Shown in pieces: positions 54,581 to 64,000 of a DNA stretch of 64,000 bases. The stretch is from the NCBI GenBank assembly GCA_011109175.1, contig RDEW01000016.1, forward strand, positions 11,546 through 75,545. Reading direction: 5' to 3'. The stretch's first letter is position 1. Each line of letters opens with the position of its first letter. This stretch comes from Dicyema japonicum. Taxonomy: Eukaryota; Dicyemida; Rhombozoa; Dicyemidae. A program made the position numbers and the translations under genes. The notes under the pieces were generated by a model. It saw nothing but the letters and a program-made list of their open reading frames with translations, did no database searches and was not told the origin of the DNA.

Positions 54581-56185
54581 TTATGTCATTTTCTTTATAT
54601 ATTCTCGAAGGGAACTCAGTATGACGGTTGCCTCGTTGTTATTTGTATTTTGATCCTTTTCGCTCCGTTTTAATTCATTCAGTCTTTTTTTAGCGTTATT
54701 GGTAGCAGTTTGAAATTCTCTGCTTTTTAGTTACTCTACAAACTGGAAGGTCAATACTCCATCGTTGTTCTCGTCAATTATTTTTATTAGAATGTCCACC
54801 GCGTGCTTGCTTATGTTTATGTTGAATTTCTAAAAATAATCAAAATCGATTAAATTTAAAATTTTTGAAATATTCTTGTTGGTGATTGTTTCCGCCTTGT
54901 CTCCATTTGGCAGTTTGAAGAAGTCGATCGGTCGAAGATTTTTTTGTTTCATGTATTCTGTTAAAATCAATATCGGATCCCCCTTATATAAGAACATCCC
55001 CAAACGTCCATTATTCCCCCAGTTTCTTTTAATTTGATGAGTTTCCCGTGACTTTTTCGGTCATAGGATATAGAAATGTCTCTTGTTTTCTTGATCTCCT
55101 CATATAACCTCTCAAATTCGTGATCGACTACTGAATTCTGTTTTAAACCATCAAAGGGCACTTTTATCTCAATTTTCATTAAAACTGATTTTTTTGATTT
55201 TAGAACCATTCGAGTGATCATTGTGGGACACTCAATGTCCATGGGATTCCCTGTTAACTGAAAGGATAACTAACGTCCAATACGAATAGTTTCCTGATTG
55301 AGGCGTTGTTGTAGAGACCGTTTAACAGGAAGTTCAGTGAAATTTTATTCACGTGGTTATTCGACAGATTGAGATGCTCCAGACTACCGGTTATGGGCAG
55401 ACTCTTTGCGAGGGCTTTACACGATTGAATGCATAGACCGTTCATCGACAGATCCAGAATACTGAGAGTCCCGTTTGTCTGGGAGTAACTCATAATATGT
55501 ACTTTTAACACGTTGGCTATTTCGACTCCCCCCTCATCCGATATTCTATTCCAGTTGAGATTGAGATTCTGAATGGACGTATTTTTGCCTTTGGTTATAT
55601 ATGAGTACTCAGTTGGGGGTTAATATTTTCATCCCCTCCCCGTCAATGCAAGTATTCGACAAATCTAGCTTAATGAGGTGGGTTTGAGTCTACGGTATAT
55701 TTGGGAGATCACAACCCGGATTAAATCAGCCAGCAAAGTAATGTCACCCCTTGATAACACGTTGCCTGAAATACCCCCCATTAGTACCTGAAAAGTTGAC
55801 GTCCTCGAGGCTGAGATTCATCATTGGCTTTAGCAGAATGCTGAATTCTGCTTGGATCCTGCAATTTTCCAAATCCTTGGAGAATTTTAAAAAGTCAGCA
55901 ACAATTAGAGTCAAGAAAGTCTTATTTTTAATAACCTCCGAAATTTTCTCCAATGTGGACGGGGGTAATTTATTTTCTGAAATTATTAGTGTTTTGAGTT
56001 CCCCCTAGTAATTGAAACGTCATACCAACATTGTACGCGCTTAGAAAGCATCCGATGTCATTCTCTCCGAGAAAATACCCGCTTAAATTAATATTATCGC
56101 TGTCAAGCTGCTTCATTAAAAAGGTGAGAGGCATTGCATTGAATTTTTGGCACATTTGCTCATATTTTGTCAAATTGGGAGTCAT
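54581..56185 (-). CDS. LRRC74: LRRC74-like leucine-rich-repeat protein (RNH1/NLRC type repeats)
   Basis: Start ATG 56,185. The N-terminus LTKYEQMCQKFNAMPLTFLM, KQLDSDNINLSG lines up with the LRRC74A segment YNQVCQDLGVVPVSYFIRHI. Ribonuclease-inhibitor-type LRRs follow, exon by exon: LKTLIISENKLPPSTLEKIS; SLEDVNFSGNVLSRGDITLL; HLIKLDLSNTCIDGEGMKIL; IQNLNLNWNRISDEGGVEIA; LSILDLSMNGLCIQSCKALA; SLEHLNLSNNHVNKISLNFL; KLFLTGNPM. The C-terminal part, with RPIDFFKL and DENNDGVLTF, resembles the EF-hand-like tail of LRRC74A. Introns are 21-27 nt where resolvable; one junction near 55,615 needs a one-base adjustment beside a C5 run. Stop 54,581. Function of the family is poorly known. Confidence 0.72.
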
Positions 56186-56349
56186 ACGCTGAGAATTTGT
56201 AAATTGATTGCGGGGGGAATTTATAAACTACATTGTAACCAAATTGATTTGCAGATTGTTTACAGGCTTTACATTGATTTATCAACAGTGATTGTGCAAT
56301 CAATGGATTGTAGCTATTTAGACGATTAAAATAACACTTGAGAGCACTT

Positions 56350-56510
56350 ACTCAGCCAAGTGGTTGATTGGTCGAAGATTGGGACGTACTTCTGTTGAAA
56401 TGTCTACTTGCTTCATGATGGATGAAGGACCTTGTAATTCAACTCCTTGTAAGCATGGACGGGTAGTGTACTCAGGAGACGTGGAAACTGGAGTTTGGAC
56501 AAAGGAGAGT
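56350..56510 (-). repeat. Interspersed repeat C, copy 5 (inverted)
   Basis: GCCAAGTGGTTGATTGGTCG, GATGGATGAAGGACCTTGTA, TAAGCATGGACGGGTAGTG and TACTCAGGAGACGTGGAAAC mirror the copy at 63,260-63,425. Confidence 0.6.
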
Positions 56511-56519
56511 AGTATCGGA

Positions 56520-57125
56520 TGAACGAGGTATTTGGCTTTGAATCTCCTGGGCCAAAGTTTAAAGACCTTGAAGGACAATCTATCTGAATATGACTCTATT
56601 TTCTCCCCAAGGAGAGTAGGTATTTATCTATAATTAGATATCTCCAAGGTGTCTTCCAAGATGTCGTTCTCGCCATTCTTGAGACACAAATGAGTTTTGA
56701 TTATGTATCTTCTAAAACTGATGTACCCAACTGTCTTTTATCTTCAAACATTGATAACTGACTTCTTGAAACATCAACGTCAGAATGATACTGACAAACT
56801 CGATGTGGTACGCATGTAATGATCCATACACAAACCATAAACTCACGTTTTTACTAACTAACAAGGCGTAGACATCAGACAGAATGCTAAAAAAAGTTTC
56901 GAGACCACTCAACTTTTTCTTAAAGATAACGGAGAAAAACTGGATATTTTTTTATTAAAGCATGTTTAAATGCCGATATTCCACTTGACTGACAAATCAA
57001 TAATTCCAATGGCATATTACAACCTTCTAAAATGTCCCGCTACTTCAATTCCAGTGGAACAATCTTTTTCCTTTTGAAAAAAACAGATGTCTAAATATAT
57101 AAATTTCAATGAAAACAATATTGAA
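56520..57125. other. No recognised feature
   Basis: Mixed AT-rich DNA; one minus frame (56,712-56,912) without motif. Confidence 0.35.
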
Positions 57126-57129
57126 AATA

Positions 57130-57640
57130 TTTAAATTATAATTCTCTTAAATCAATAGTTTTTGTTAATTTCCATATTATTTTATGTTGTCCAATTAAGT
57201 CGTGTCCGACCCTTGGAGATCTCATGAACGAGTTTCCTCCACTCTCCCGATCCGTTGCAATTTTGAGTAGCTTTGATATAGGCATTCCCGTGATGTCTTC
57301 CACCGTAGATAGCCACCGAGTCCTCGGTCGGCCAGGTCTTCTTTTCCCAGTAGTATTGCTCAGCATAATGGTTCTTTTTAGGGAATCAGAGCAAACAACA
57401 TCCCCAAAGAACGCCAATCTGTGTTTTACGATTCTTCCTTCTAGCGAAATGTCCGCCTCCACCCGTTTGAGTACATCGATGTTTGTTATTTTGGAAGTCC
57501 AATAGATTCTTAGTAACCTCCTCCAGCACCACAGTTCAAAAGCATCAATTTTTCGTCCATCCGCCTTTTTCACTATCCATGATTCTGCGCAGTATAGAAA
57601 AACTGGGAACACGATTGCATTAACTTCCATTTAAATTCCA
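57130..57640 (-). mobile_element. LINE 3' end (post-RT region), 5'-truncated
   Basis: Minus strand, one open frame of 164 codons: FPVFLYCAESWIVKK, FELWCWRRLLRIYWTSKITN, LKRVEADISLEGRIVKHRLA, FFGDVVCSDSLKRTIMLSNT, then GKRRPGRPRTRWLSTVEDIT and a short tail. This is the conserved C-terminal block of APE-type LINEs (LLYGxExW, RRxLRIxW, GHxxR, RGRPxxRW). It starts abruptly at about 57,630. It is the best-preserved LINE frame in the window and belongs to a different family from the 42-45 kb element. Confidence 0.8.
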
Positions 57641-57644
57641 TAAA

Positions 57645-58960
57645 AAGAATTCTTAGATTGGTTATTTTTGTGAATTACTTAAAGCCCAGTATTTGTGATA
57701 GTTTTTTACAGTTAAACACAAAAAACACAAAATAATTTGAATAATAAGACTGCGTACGTAATGGGATCTCATTGCGACTGGGATTAAAAGTATGTGTTCC
57801 ACATCCGTTCTGATGCGGAGACCAGATCGACTGTTTTGGTCTACACCCTCATTCCTGCAGGAAGAGTGCTGGGAGATTCCTCATACACATGATCTTGAAC
57901 GAAGTCGTTAGGCGAGCTTTGGACGCCACCGGACACAAGGATAAAAACCTTCAATGTCTTAAAGTCAATTTGAGCAATTACTGACGATAGACCTAGGGTA
58001 ATAGAGCAGGTTGACAAGTGGGTCGGATAGTTGAGATGGCGACGTCTCAATCGCATTAATGTCTTAATCCCTTCGTGATGGATGTTACATTTCGCTTTGG
58101 TTTTTGAGTGGATTGACAAAATTATAGACTCAGTACTCAGTAAAAATACAAAAAGGGATACACTGTGCTCTTGATACGAAGAGAGGATACATACACTGTG
58201 CTCTTGATTCGAATCTCGTCTGGAACAAAATTTCAATGTAGAGTCTTGAGGAGATTCTGAGATATCAGTCGTGTCCAAATTAGTTTAATTTTCGAATCCT
58301 AACGATGGTGCATCCGATTATTCTTTAATTCAAAACATCAGATTTCCACTGCTTCGGACTTCGTAATTTTTTGCATGACACAAAGGAAGACTTCGTTTGT
58401 CGAAACGATATAGATAATTCGGGCAATAATAATAGACGATCCGGTTCTGCAGTGAAATGTTTACTGATGACGTCATCACTCTTAAACCAAATCATGGAAC
58501 CTTAAGCCTAGATGTACAACAGCGAGATTCGTACTAGGTGCAATCATTTCGGGCAATAGAGATCTTAAAATTATTAAAGGACAACATTCGTCTGTCATTG
58601 AAGCTACGTCATTAGGTTATTAACGCAATATGCCTATCAATATTCTGACGTAAGCAGATTATTATAGCGGGAATTAAGAAATCGATAGTCCCCCTGTTTA
58701 TCCTTAAGGCAGACCTGTTAAGATATTTCAATTTTGTTTAGACGGGATTCAAATCCAGATATTGGTGGACCATGGTTTCTTATTTCAAAATCATTGGGTT
58801 TCAGTTGTCCCTAATTCCATTAAAATGAGGAACTAGAGGTTCTCACTTGCAGTTGTACCTAACAGACAATCTTTTACCCTTACCAGAAAACTATAATACG
58901 CTTTACTTGAAGGATAAGGAAGTTCATTTATTTATTTAGAACCAAGAATCACCGACAAAA
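57645..58960. repeat. Spacer with repeats C (copy 6) and F (copy 3)
   Basis: 58,305-58,410 is an eroded repeat C (TTAATTCAAAACATCAGATT, ACAAAGGAAGACTTCGTTTG). 58,438-58,490 is repeat F inverted (GATCCGGTTCTGCAGTGAAA, TGTTTACTGATGACGTCATC). Two copies of an ACACTGTGCTCTTGAT string occur at about 58,161 and 58,194. No gene recognised. Confidence 0.45.
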
Positions 58961-58964
58961 CAAA

Positions 58965-59310
58965 TGAGAGTAGGGGCCGTCAGGTGATCCCGGCCTCCTT
59001 GAGCAGCAGCCTCATCTTTTTACAATGTTCATCCTGAATACCAACACACTTTCGGTGTGGACGAGTTACCTTTTGAAGGTTTAGAGGTTTTGGCAGAGCT
59101 TCCGTATTCATCACGAGTTCCTCAACAGGGTTTGTTTAATATCGATGAGGAAGATCTTTGTAGGGTCTTTGTTACTGTCTCTTGGAAGGAATTTATTTTC
59201 TTTAGGTTGGTGTGGGATATGATAGTACCCCATGCCGCGCAGCAGTAGCTGTTGACGGAAGTATATATTGGTAGTAAGATGATCTACTGTTGGGTGGCAC
59301 CACATTTAAA
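58965..59310. repeat. Repeat-like block upstream of Nup98
   Basis: GGGGCCGTCAGGTGATCCCG with GCCTCC at about 58,973 is related to 41,502 and, inverted, to 104-114. One open frame on each strand, neither recognisable. Confidence 0.35.
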
Positions 59311-59485
59311 ACTGATTTAGCTTTGGTGAAAGTTTCTAATTAATTTAATAATATATTTTAATTGTAATATTTAAATTAAATAAAATTAGCATCTTACTAT
59401 TTATCTTGTCTTGTAAGGTTGTTGTTATTTTCTAATTACACTCATTATTGTGTTTTTATCTAAACACAAATTTATTATTTGTAGA

Positions 59486-62400
59486 ATGAATAACTTTTGG
59501 AAGACCAATACAATGTCTAACACAACTTCTAACAACTTTGGGGCTTCCAATACGTCAAATTTTGGACTCTCCTCGAATTCGAACTTCGGAAACGCTGGCA
59601 ATTTCTCCAATTCGTTTGGAAATGCAAATAACCCAAGCACTTTTGGAAACCAAGGGATGACCTCCAATTTTGGTACGCCAGGAAATTTCTCTAACACTTT
59701 CGGAGCGACTACCACCAACCCGAACTCCTTTGGAAACCAAGGAATGAATTCAAACTTTGGGTCGAACTTTGGAAATCCTAGTGGAATGAACAATACTGGA
59801 GGCTTTAGAAGTCAACCAATGTCCTCGAATTTTGGCACTTCTGGGAACTTTGCATCTTCTATGAATACCTCAACTCCATTTGGAACGCAACAAATGAACT
59901 CAAACCTTGGAAATAACTTTTCTTCTTTTGGAAATCAGACTACTTTTGGAAGCAACACTTTTCAGACCAACCCTAATCAACCCACCAATTCAATGTGGCA
60001 GACCAACACTAATCAGCCAACTAATTCATTGTGGCAGACGAACACATCTCAGCCGACTAATTCATTGTGGCAGACAGGAAACCCTAATCAAGCTGGCAAT
60101 TCAATGTGGCAGACTAACCCATCTCAACCAACCAATTCAATATGGCAAACTAACACGTCTCAGCCAACCAATTCAATGTGGCAGGCTAACCCATCTCAGC
60201 CTACTAATTCAATGTGGGGTACCAATGCGAATAATACAAACAACTTTTGGCAGCAAAACACAAAGTTTGTTGGTGTTTAACTAACCTTAGTCCAATGAAC
60301 AACAGTTTTATGCAAAATCAGAATAATCAGCAAAGCTTTTTAAATAATCAATTTGGTTCGAATTATAAAGTTAGTTTTCAGGAAATGCTGCTAATGGATC
60401 ATCTATTGATTATAGACAAACTTCCTCTGACGAATTAGCCAACATAGGCGGAAAGAAGCAGCAACTCTCAGTAAACTATGTCACCCTCTCTGCTATGCCT
60501 GAATACAGCAACAAATCGATTGAGGTAAGATTCTATTTAAAAGTGTCAGGAAATTAGATATGAAGATTATGCAGCCAACAGGAAGATGGGTGGTTTTTTG
60601 AATTTTTGATTTTAGCCTCCGTTAATATGCAAGGGTCTTTCAACACAAATTCGTTCGGTAATACTGGACTTGGAACGTCTAATTTTATGTCCAATAATAC
60701 TGGAATGAATCAGAACCTACCTGGCAATTTCACTGGTAATCAACTCTTTTCAAACTCTAATACTGGGGGAGGATTTATGAACACTCCGATAAGTCAGACA
60801 AATTCAAATTTTTGGAGTACTGCGGGGACGAATAACACCGGTGGGTTTGGGGTCACTTCTGGCTTTCAAACAGCAAATAGTGGACTTGGGAATAGAATTG
60901 GCTTTCCTGTGAATAATACAGCTAACAATTCATCATTTTCGGCCGTAAACTCTGGTATTGGAAATACCCCCGGATTACTAGGAACTAATACTGGCTTTGG
61001 AATTAGTGCTCCCAATAGTGGAATTAATACTTCTGGTTTTCCGTCAAATAATACTGGATTTGGAATTTCCTCTAATACTGGATTTGGAACCAATACGACA
61101 GGATTTCCTCAGTCTAATATTTCACTCGGAAACACTCTCGGCTTTCCTTCCACCAATGCTGGTGTCAACACCGCTGGTTTTTCCACTGGTAATGCTGGAG
61201 TAAGCACTGGTGGATTTCCTTCTGCTAATGCTGGATTGAACACCGGTGGTTTTCTCACCGGTAATACTGGAGTAAGCACTGGTGGGTTTCCTTCTGTTAA
61301 TACTGGATTGAACACTGGTGGGTTTCCTACTGCCAATACTGGATTTAATACTGCTGGGTTTTCCCTCTGCCAACACCGGATTAAATACCGGGTTTCCTTC
61401 TTCCAATACGGGATTTAACACCGGTGGTTTTCCTGCAGCAAATACTGGATTAAATCCCCCCGTTTTTCCTACAGCAAACACTGGATTGAATACAGCTGGA
61501 TTTCCTACAGCGAATCCTACTGGTGGTAACGCTTTTGGCCTTCCTGCTGCCAATACTGGAATAAATACAGCTGCTTTCCCTGGAACGAATATTGCAAATA
61601 AATCAGGTTTTCCTTCCATTGCGACGAATACTTCAGCCTTTCCCGCTTCAAATAATTTTCAAAATAACTCATTTGGTAGTGGATTCCAAAATAATGTATT
61701 TTTTGTTCGATTATTGGCAGAATTCCATCAATCCGGGTCAAGTTGGATTAGCTACTCAGTCACAAATTTCAATTCCCCACGTGGGTTAGTTTCTTTATAA
61801 CAGTTTAGAGAGTAGTTTTTACCCGGCTGATATGAGAGAAAAAATGGAGCAGATCGACCGTGCTGTTAGTTTAAACAGTTACAGTGACATTTCCCGCGAC
61901 TTGCTTACTTATATTGCCTGTTCCCCTTACTCTGCAATAAACAAACACTGTGACACCTACACTGACGGCAAAAATACGAAGGATACTGAAACCAAAAAAT
62001 CAGTATAATTCCAATTAACTTTTGCAGTCAAAAATGGACGAAAGCTTCTTAAAATCGTACAAGAATGACAGCTTTATTGACCGTTACAACATTAATAGTT
62101 CGTGGGAGAAGCTTAACCGAATCAGTTTGCCTTGTTGTAAACTTTCTAGGCCTTGAATTACCTCACAGTACATTCTCACGACTCACAATCTAATGCCAGT
62201 TTTACTCACGGAAACAAAAAATTAGACAAATCAACTTCCAAGTCACTCAATAATTCAAGCAACCTTCTTCCGTTGTATTCTGTGACACAACCGGCCCGGA
62301 GACAAACTCCCCTTAAAGCTGTCTCCCTTCTCAGATCCCCGCCCAAAAGACGGTCTTATAAAGAACTTTCTGTGAGAATAAACTCGTTGAAGGCCTCACT

Positions 62401-63071
62401 ACTCAACAGGATTCCTATGCAGGAAGTCGACACGAATGTCCCTGAAAAAGCAAAAGACAGTAAGTCACCAACCTCAAACTGTGAGTCTTTCTCCAACGGT
62501 GAAGATTTGACCTCTTCAGTGGCCTTCCAACCAATAGATGATACCCTAAATATTGAGAGTAGCATAAATGAAGTCAAGACTAACCTGTCTAAAGTAGAAC
62601 ATGAATTTGTCAGTGCTAAAAGTGAGGACTTGACCGTCCGCTGATAGCTACTTTCTGATACCGTCCTTGGAAGACATCAATTTGCTGGTTAAAGAAAATA
62701 AGCCAATACATGATCTGACTGTGGCGAAGCCTGGCTTTGGAAGTATTAGGTTTCTGAAGCCTGTCACTCTTACTTGTATCGATATTTCTGAGACGGGTTT
62801 GGTGCATTAGTAAGTGTATAAGTAATATACTGAGTTGTATCCTGATAACAACTGGCCTCCTCAGGGGGAGGGACTTAATGTTCATGCCCGAGTGAACGTA
62901 CTAAATTGCTGGCCTTATGGGAAAAATTCAGGATCCTTCATAAAAGATCCTGACCTAATTGAAAGCTACGGGTGGGTCGACAATCTGAAGGAGACTAAGG
63001 AAATGGACGCTACTTTCATTAGCTATACTCCTGAGAATGGCGAGTGGATTTTCGAAATTAACAAATATTGA
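59486..63071 (+). CDS. NUP98: Nucleoporin Nup98 (no Nup96 part)
   Basis: FG nucleoporin lining the nuclear-pore channel. Order: FG-rich N-terminus (MNNFWKTNTMSN, many NFG/TFG); eight NxxQPTNSMWQT-type repeats (about 59,966-60,245); a GLEBS motif for Rae1 binding (LSAMPEYSNKSIEEIRYEDY, AANRK across a 25-nt intron, about 60,500-60,590); a long second block with GF(P)-type 12-residue repeats (about 60,640-61,680); a Ser/Thr-rich linker with KAVSLLRSPPKRRSYKELSV; and the autoproteolytic domain (YFLIPSLEDINLLVKENKPI, KPGFGSIRFLKPVTL, YPDNNWPPQGEGLNVHARVN, ENGEWIFEINKY). The stop follows directly where the family has the HF|S cleavage site. Introns of 22-34 nt are resolved at most junctions; a one-base frameshift sits near 61,357 in the repeats, and the junction before the last domain (near 62,640) is unresolved. 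Confidence 0.88.
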
Positions 63072-64000
63072 ATAAAATTTGACCATCTTAATTGTGTAGA
63101 GTAGAAATATATGATATTTTTCTTTTAATTCGATTTTTGATTATTTTACGCAAATTGTTGTTAGCAACATAAATTGAATCATTGTTCACCTATGCGTCCA
63201 TCTTTGACATGTGAACTTGCTAGCTTTACAATTTTGGGCTGGATGGGATTCATCTGACACTCCCTTTGTTCAGAACTATGGGTTTTCTATGTTTCCTGAG
63301 TCCGTCACCTTGTCCATGCTCAGAAGAAAGAAGACAAGAGCTTTCATCCACCATAAAGACATTTTGAGCACTTGAGGTACGTTACCACATTAACCTTTCG
63401 ATCAATTAACCACTTGGCAACACTGATGTATCTGAAATAATAAAGCAAATTAACTTCTATATAAACGTTACAACAAAGTAAATTCGATTTCTATGAAGAT
63501 AAATGTGGGATTAAGAAAATTTTAGGTCACGACTATCTGCCAGTTAAGTTTGTTTAGTCTTAAAACAAAATAAACAAAAGGTCATACTTCTTGACTGTTG
63601 GCTATTCCCTCTTCGGATGGCGAGCGAGATTCGCTCAAATAACCAGCACTGCTCATGAAAATCTCCTGTTTGTGCAGAAATCCTATTCCAGACGACTCAA
63701 GAATTCCAGCGTCGCAGGCACAATGGAACCAGACGTTCAATTAAGTTTTTTACTTCAAACTGAAAAAACAGCATATTTCATATCGAGTTTTCCTTTATTG
63801 AAAAAATTGTTAGTTACACATCGAAAATTCAAACCTGTAAAAATTTAAACACCGCCTGAGAATGACCATGGTCCCCCGCAACCCTTCATGTCTTTTTCAG
63901 GTAGAGAATGATTTGTTAATAACGTCTTATTTCTGTTTCAGAATAAATTTGCCATGAAAGGTCAAATTGTTAGGTCAATATTACCTACGCTACTTGGTAT
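63072..64000. repeat. 3' flank: repeat C copy 7 and foldback repeat A copy 3
   Basis: 63,255-63,425 is the best-preserved repeat C (TTTCCTGAGTCCGTCACCTT, GTCCATGCTCAGAAGAAAGA, AGGTACGTTACCAC, CAATTAACCACTTGGC). 63,592-63,655 is repeat A (TTGGCTATTCCCTCTTCGGA, GCGAGCGAGATTCGCTCAAA, TAACCAGC). The open frame through 63,848 overlaps repeat A and has no recognisable domain. Confidence 0.6.

Noticed and set aside
61122-61619. Long minus-strand frame opposite the Nup98 repeats
   Set aside because: It is an artefact of the tandem repeat; the plus strand has the FG nucleoporin context, GLEBS and autoproteolytic domain.
20130-63071. Ciliate origin (Paramecium-type 20-30 nt introns)
   Set aside because: TAA, TAG and TGA all act as terminators at family-expected ends, and the onecut-type homeobox points to an animal.
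1-64000. CRISPR array, prokaryotic operon, phage or plasmid modules
   Set aside because: The genes are animal families with introns, and no evenly spaced short repeats with unique spacers were seen.

Overview
The window is eukaryotic, AT-rich and almost certainly from a metazoan. It has an onecut-type homeobox gene, TRAPPC5, a YIF1 gene, a Nup98 gene with both a GLEBS motif and an autoproteolytic domain, and several non-LTR and DNA transposon families. Stop codons follow the standard code. The most telling trait is intron size. Nearly every protein gene is cut by spliceosomal introns of about 20-35 nt (most 22-27 nt) with GT...AG ends, and removing them restores full-length family proteins. 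Introns this short in an animal are best known from dicyemid mesozoans (Dicyema and relatives). That assignment is an inference, about 0.6-0.7.

Layout. 0-7.7 kb is transposon-rich: a decayed LINE with a 2A-like peptide, a degenerate CCCTAA tract, a hAT element with intact 8-bp target duplication that splits an older reading frame, then a PHD-RT-endonuclease retroelement. 7.7-20 kb is a gene desert with a faint integrase zinc finger, a LINE RT scrap, repeat families and a second PHD-RT-endonuclease copy. 20-34 kb alternates repeats with genes: GSK3 (-), a small protein with two onecut-like homeodomains (+), PCNA (+), Hip/ST13 (-) and YIF1 (+). 34-46 kb is mainly repeats (Tigger/pogo, 3' ends of the PHD-RT family, an APE-type LINE) with hnRNP K (-) in the middle. 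46-56 kb is a compact gene island: ECHS1 (+), TRAPPC5 (-), PPP2R3C (-), a HEAT-like protein (+), CHMP3 (+) and an LRRC74-like gene (-). 59-63 kb holds Nup98 (+).

The genes are unrelated housekeeping functions: replication clamp, chaperone cofactor, ER-Golgi traffic, ESCRT-III, nuclear pore, RNA binding, kinase/phosphatase control and fatty-acid oxidation. No operon logic is visible. At least seven short interspersed repeat families, named A-G here, recur through the window; several look unrecorded and one can form a two-tier hairpin.

Limits. Gene models were spliced by eye against remembered family consensus sequences. A frame check (spliced length divisible by three) succeeds for PCNA, GSK3, Hip, YIF1, hnRNP K, ECHS1, PPP2R3C, CHMP3, the HEAT gene and the homeodomain gene. 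It fails by one base for TRAPPC5. Nup98 and the LRRC74-like gene are only partly resolved.
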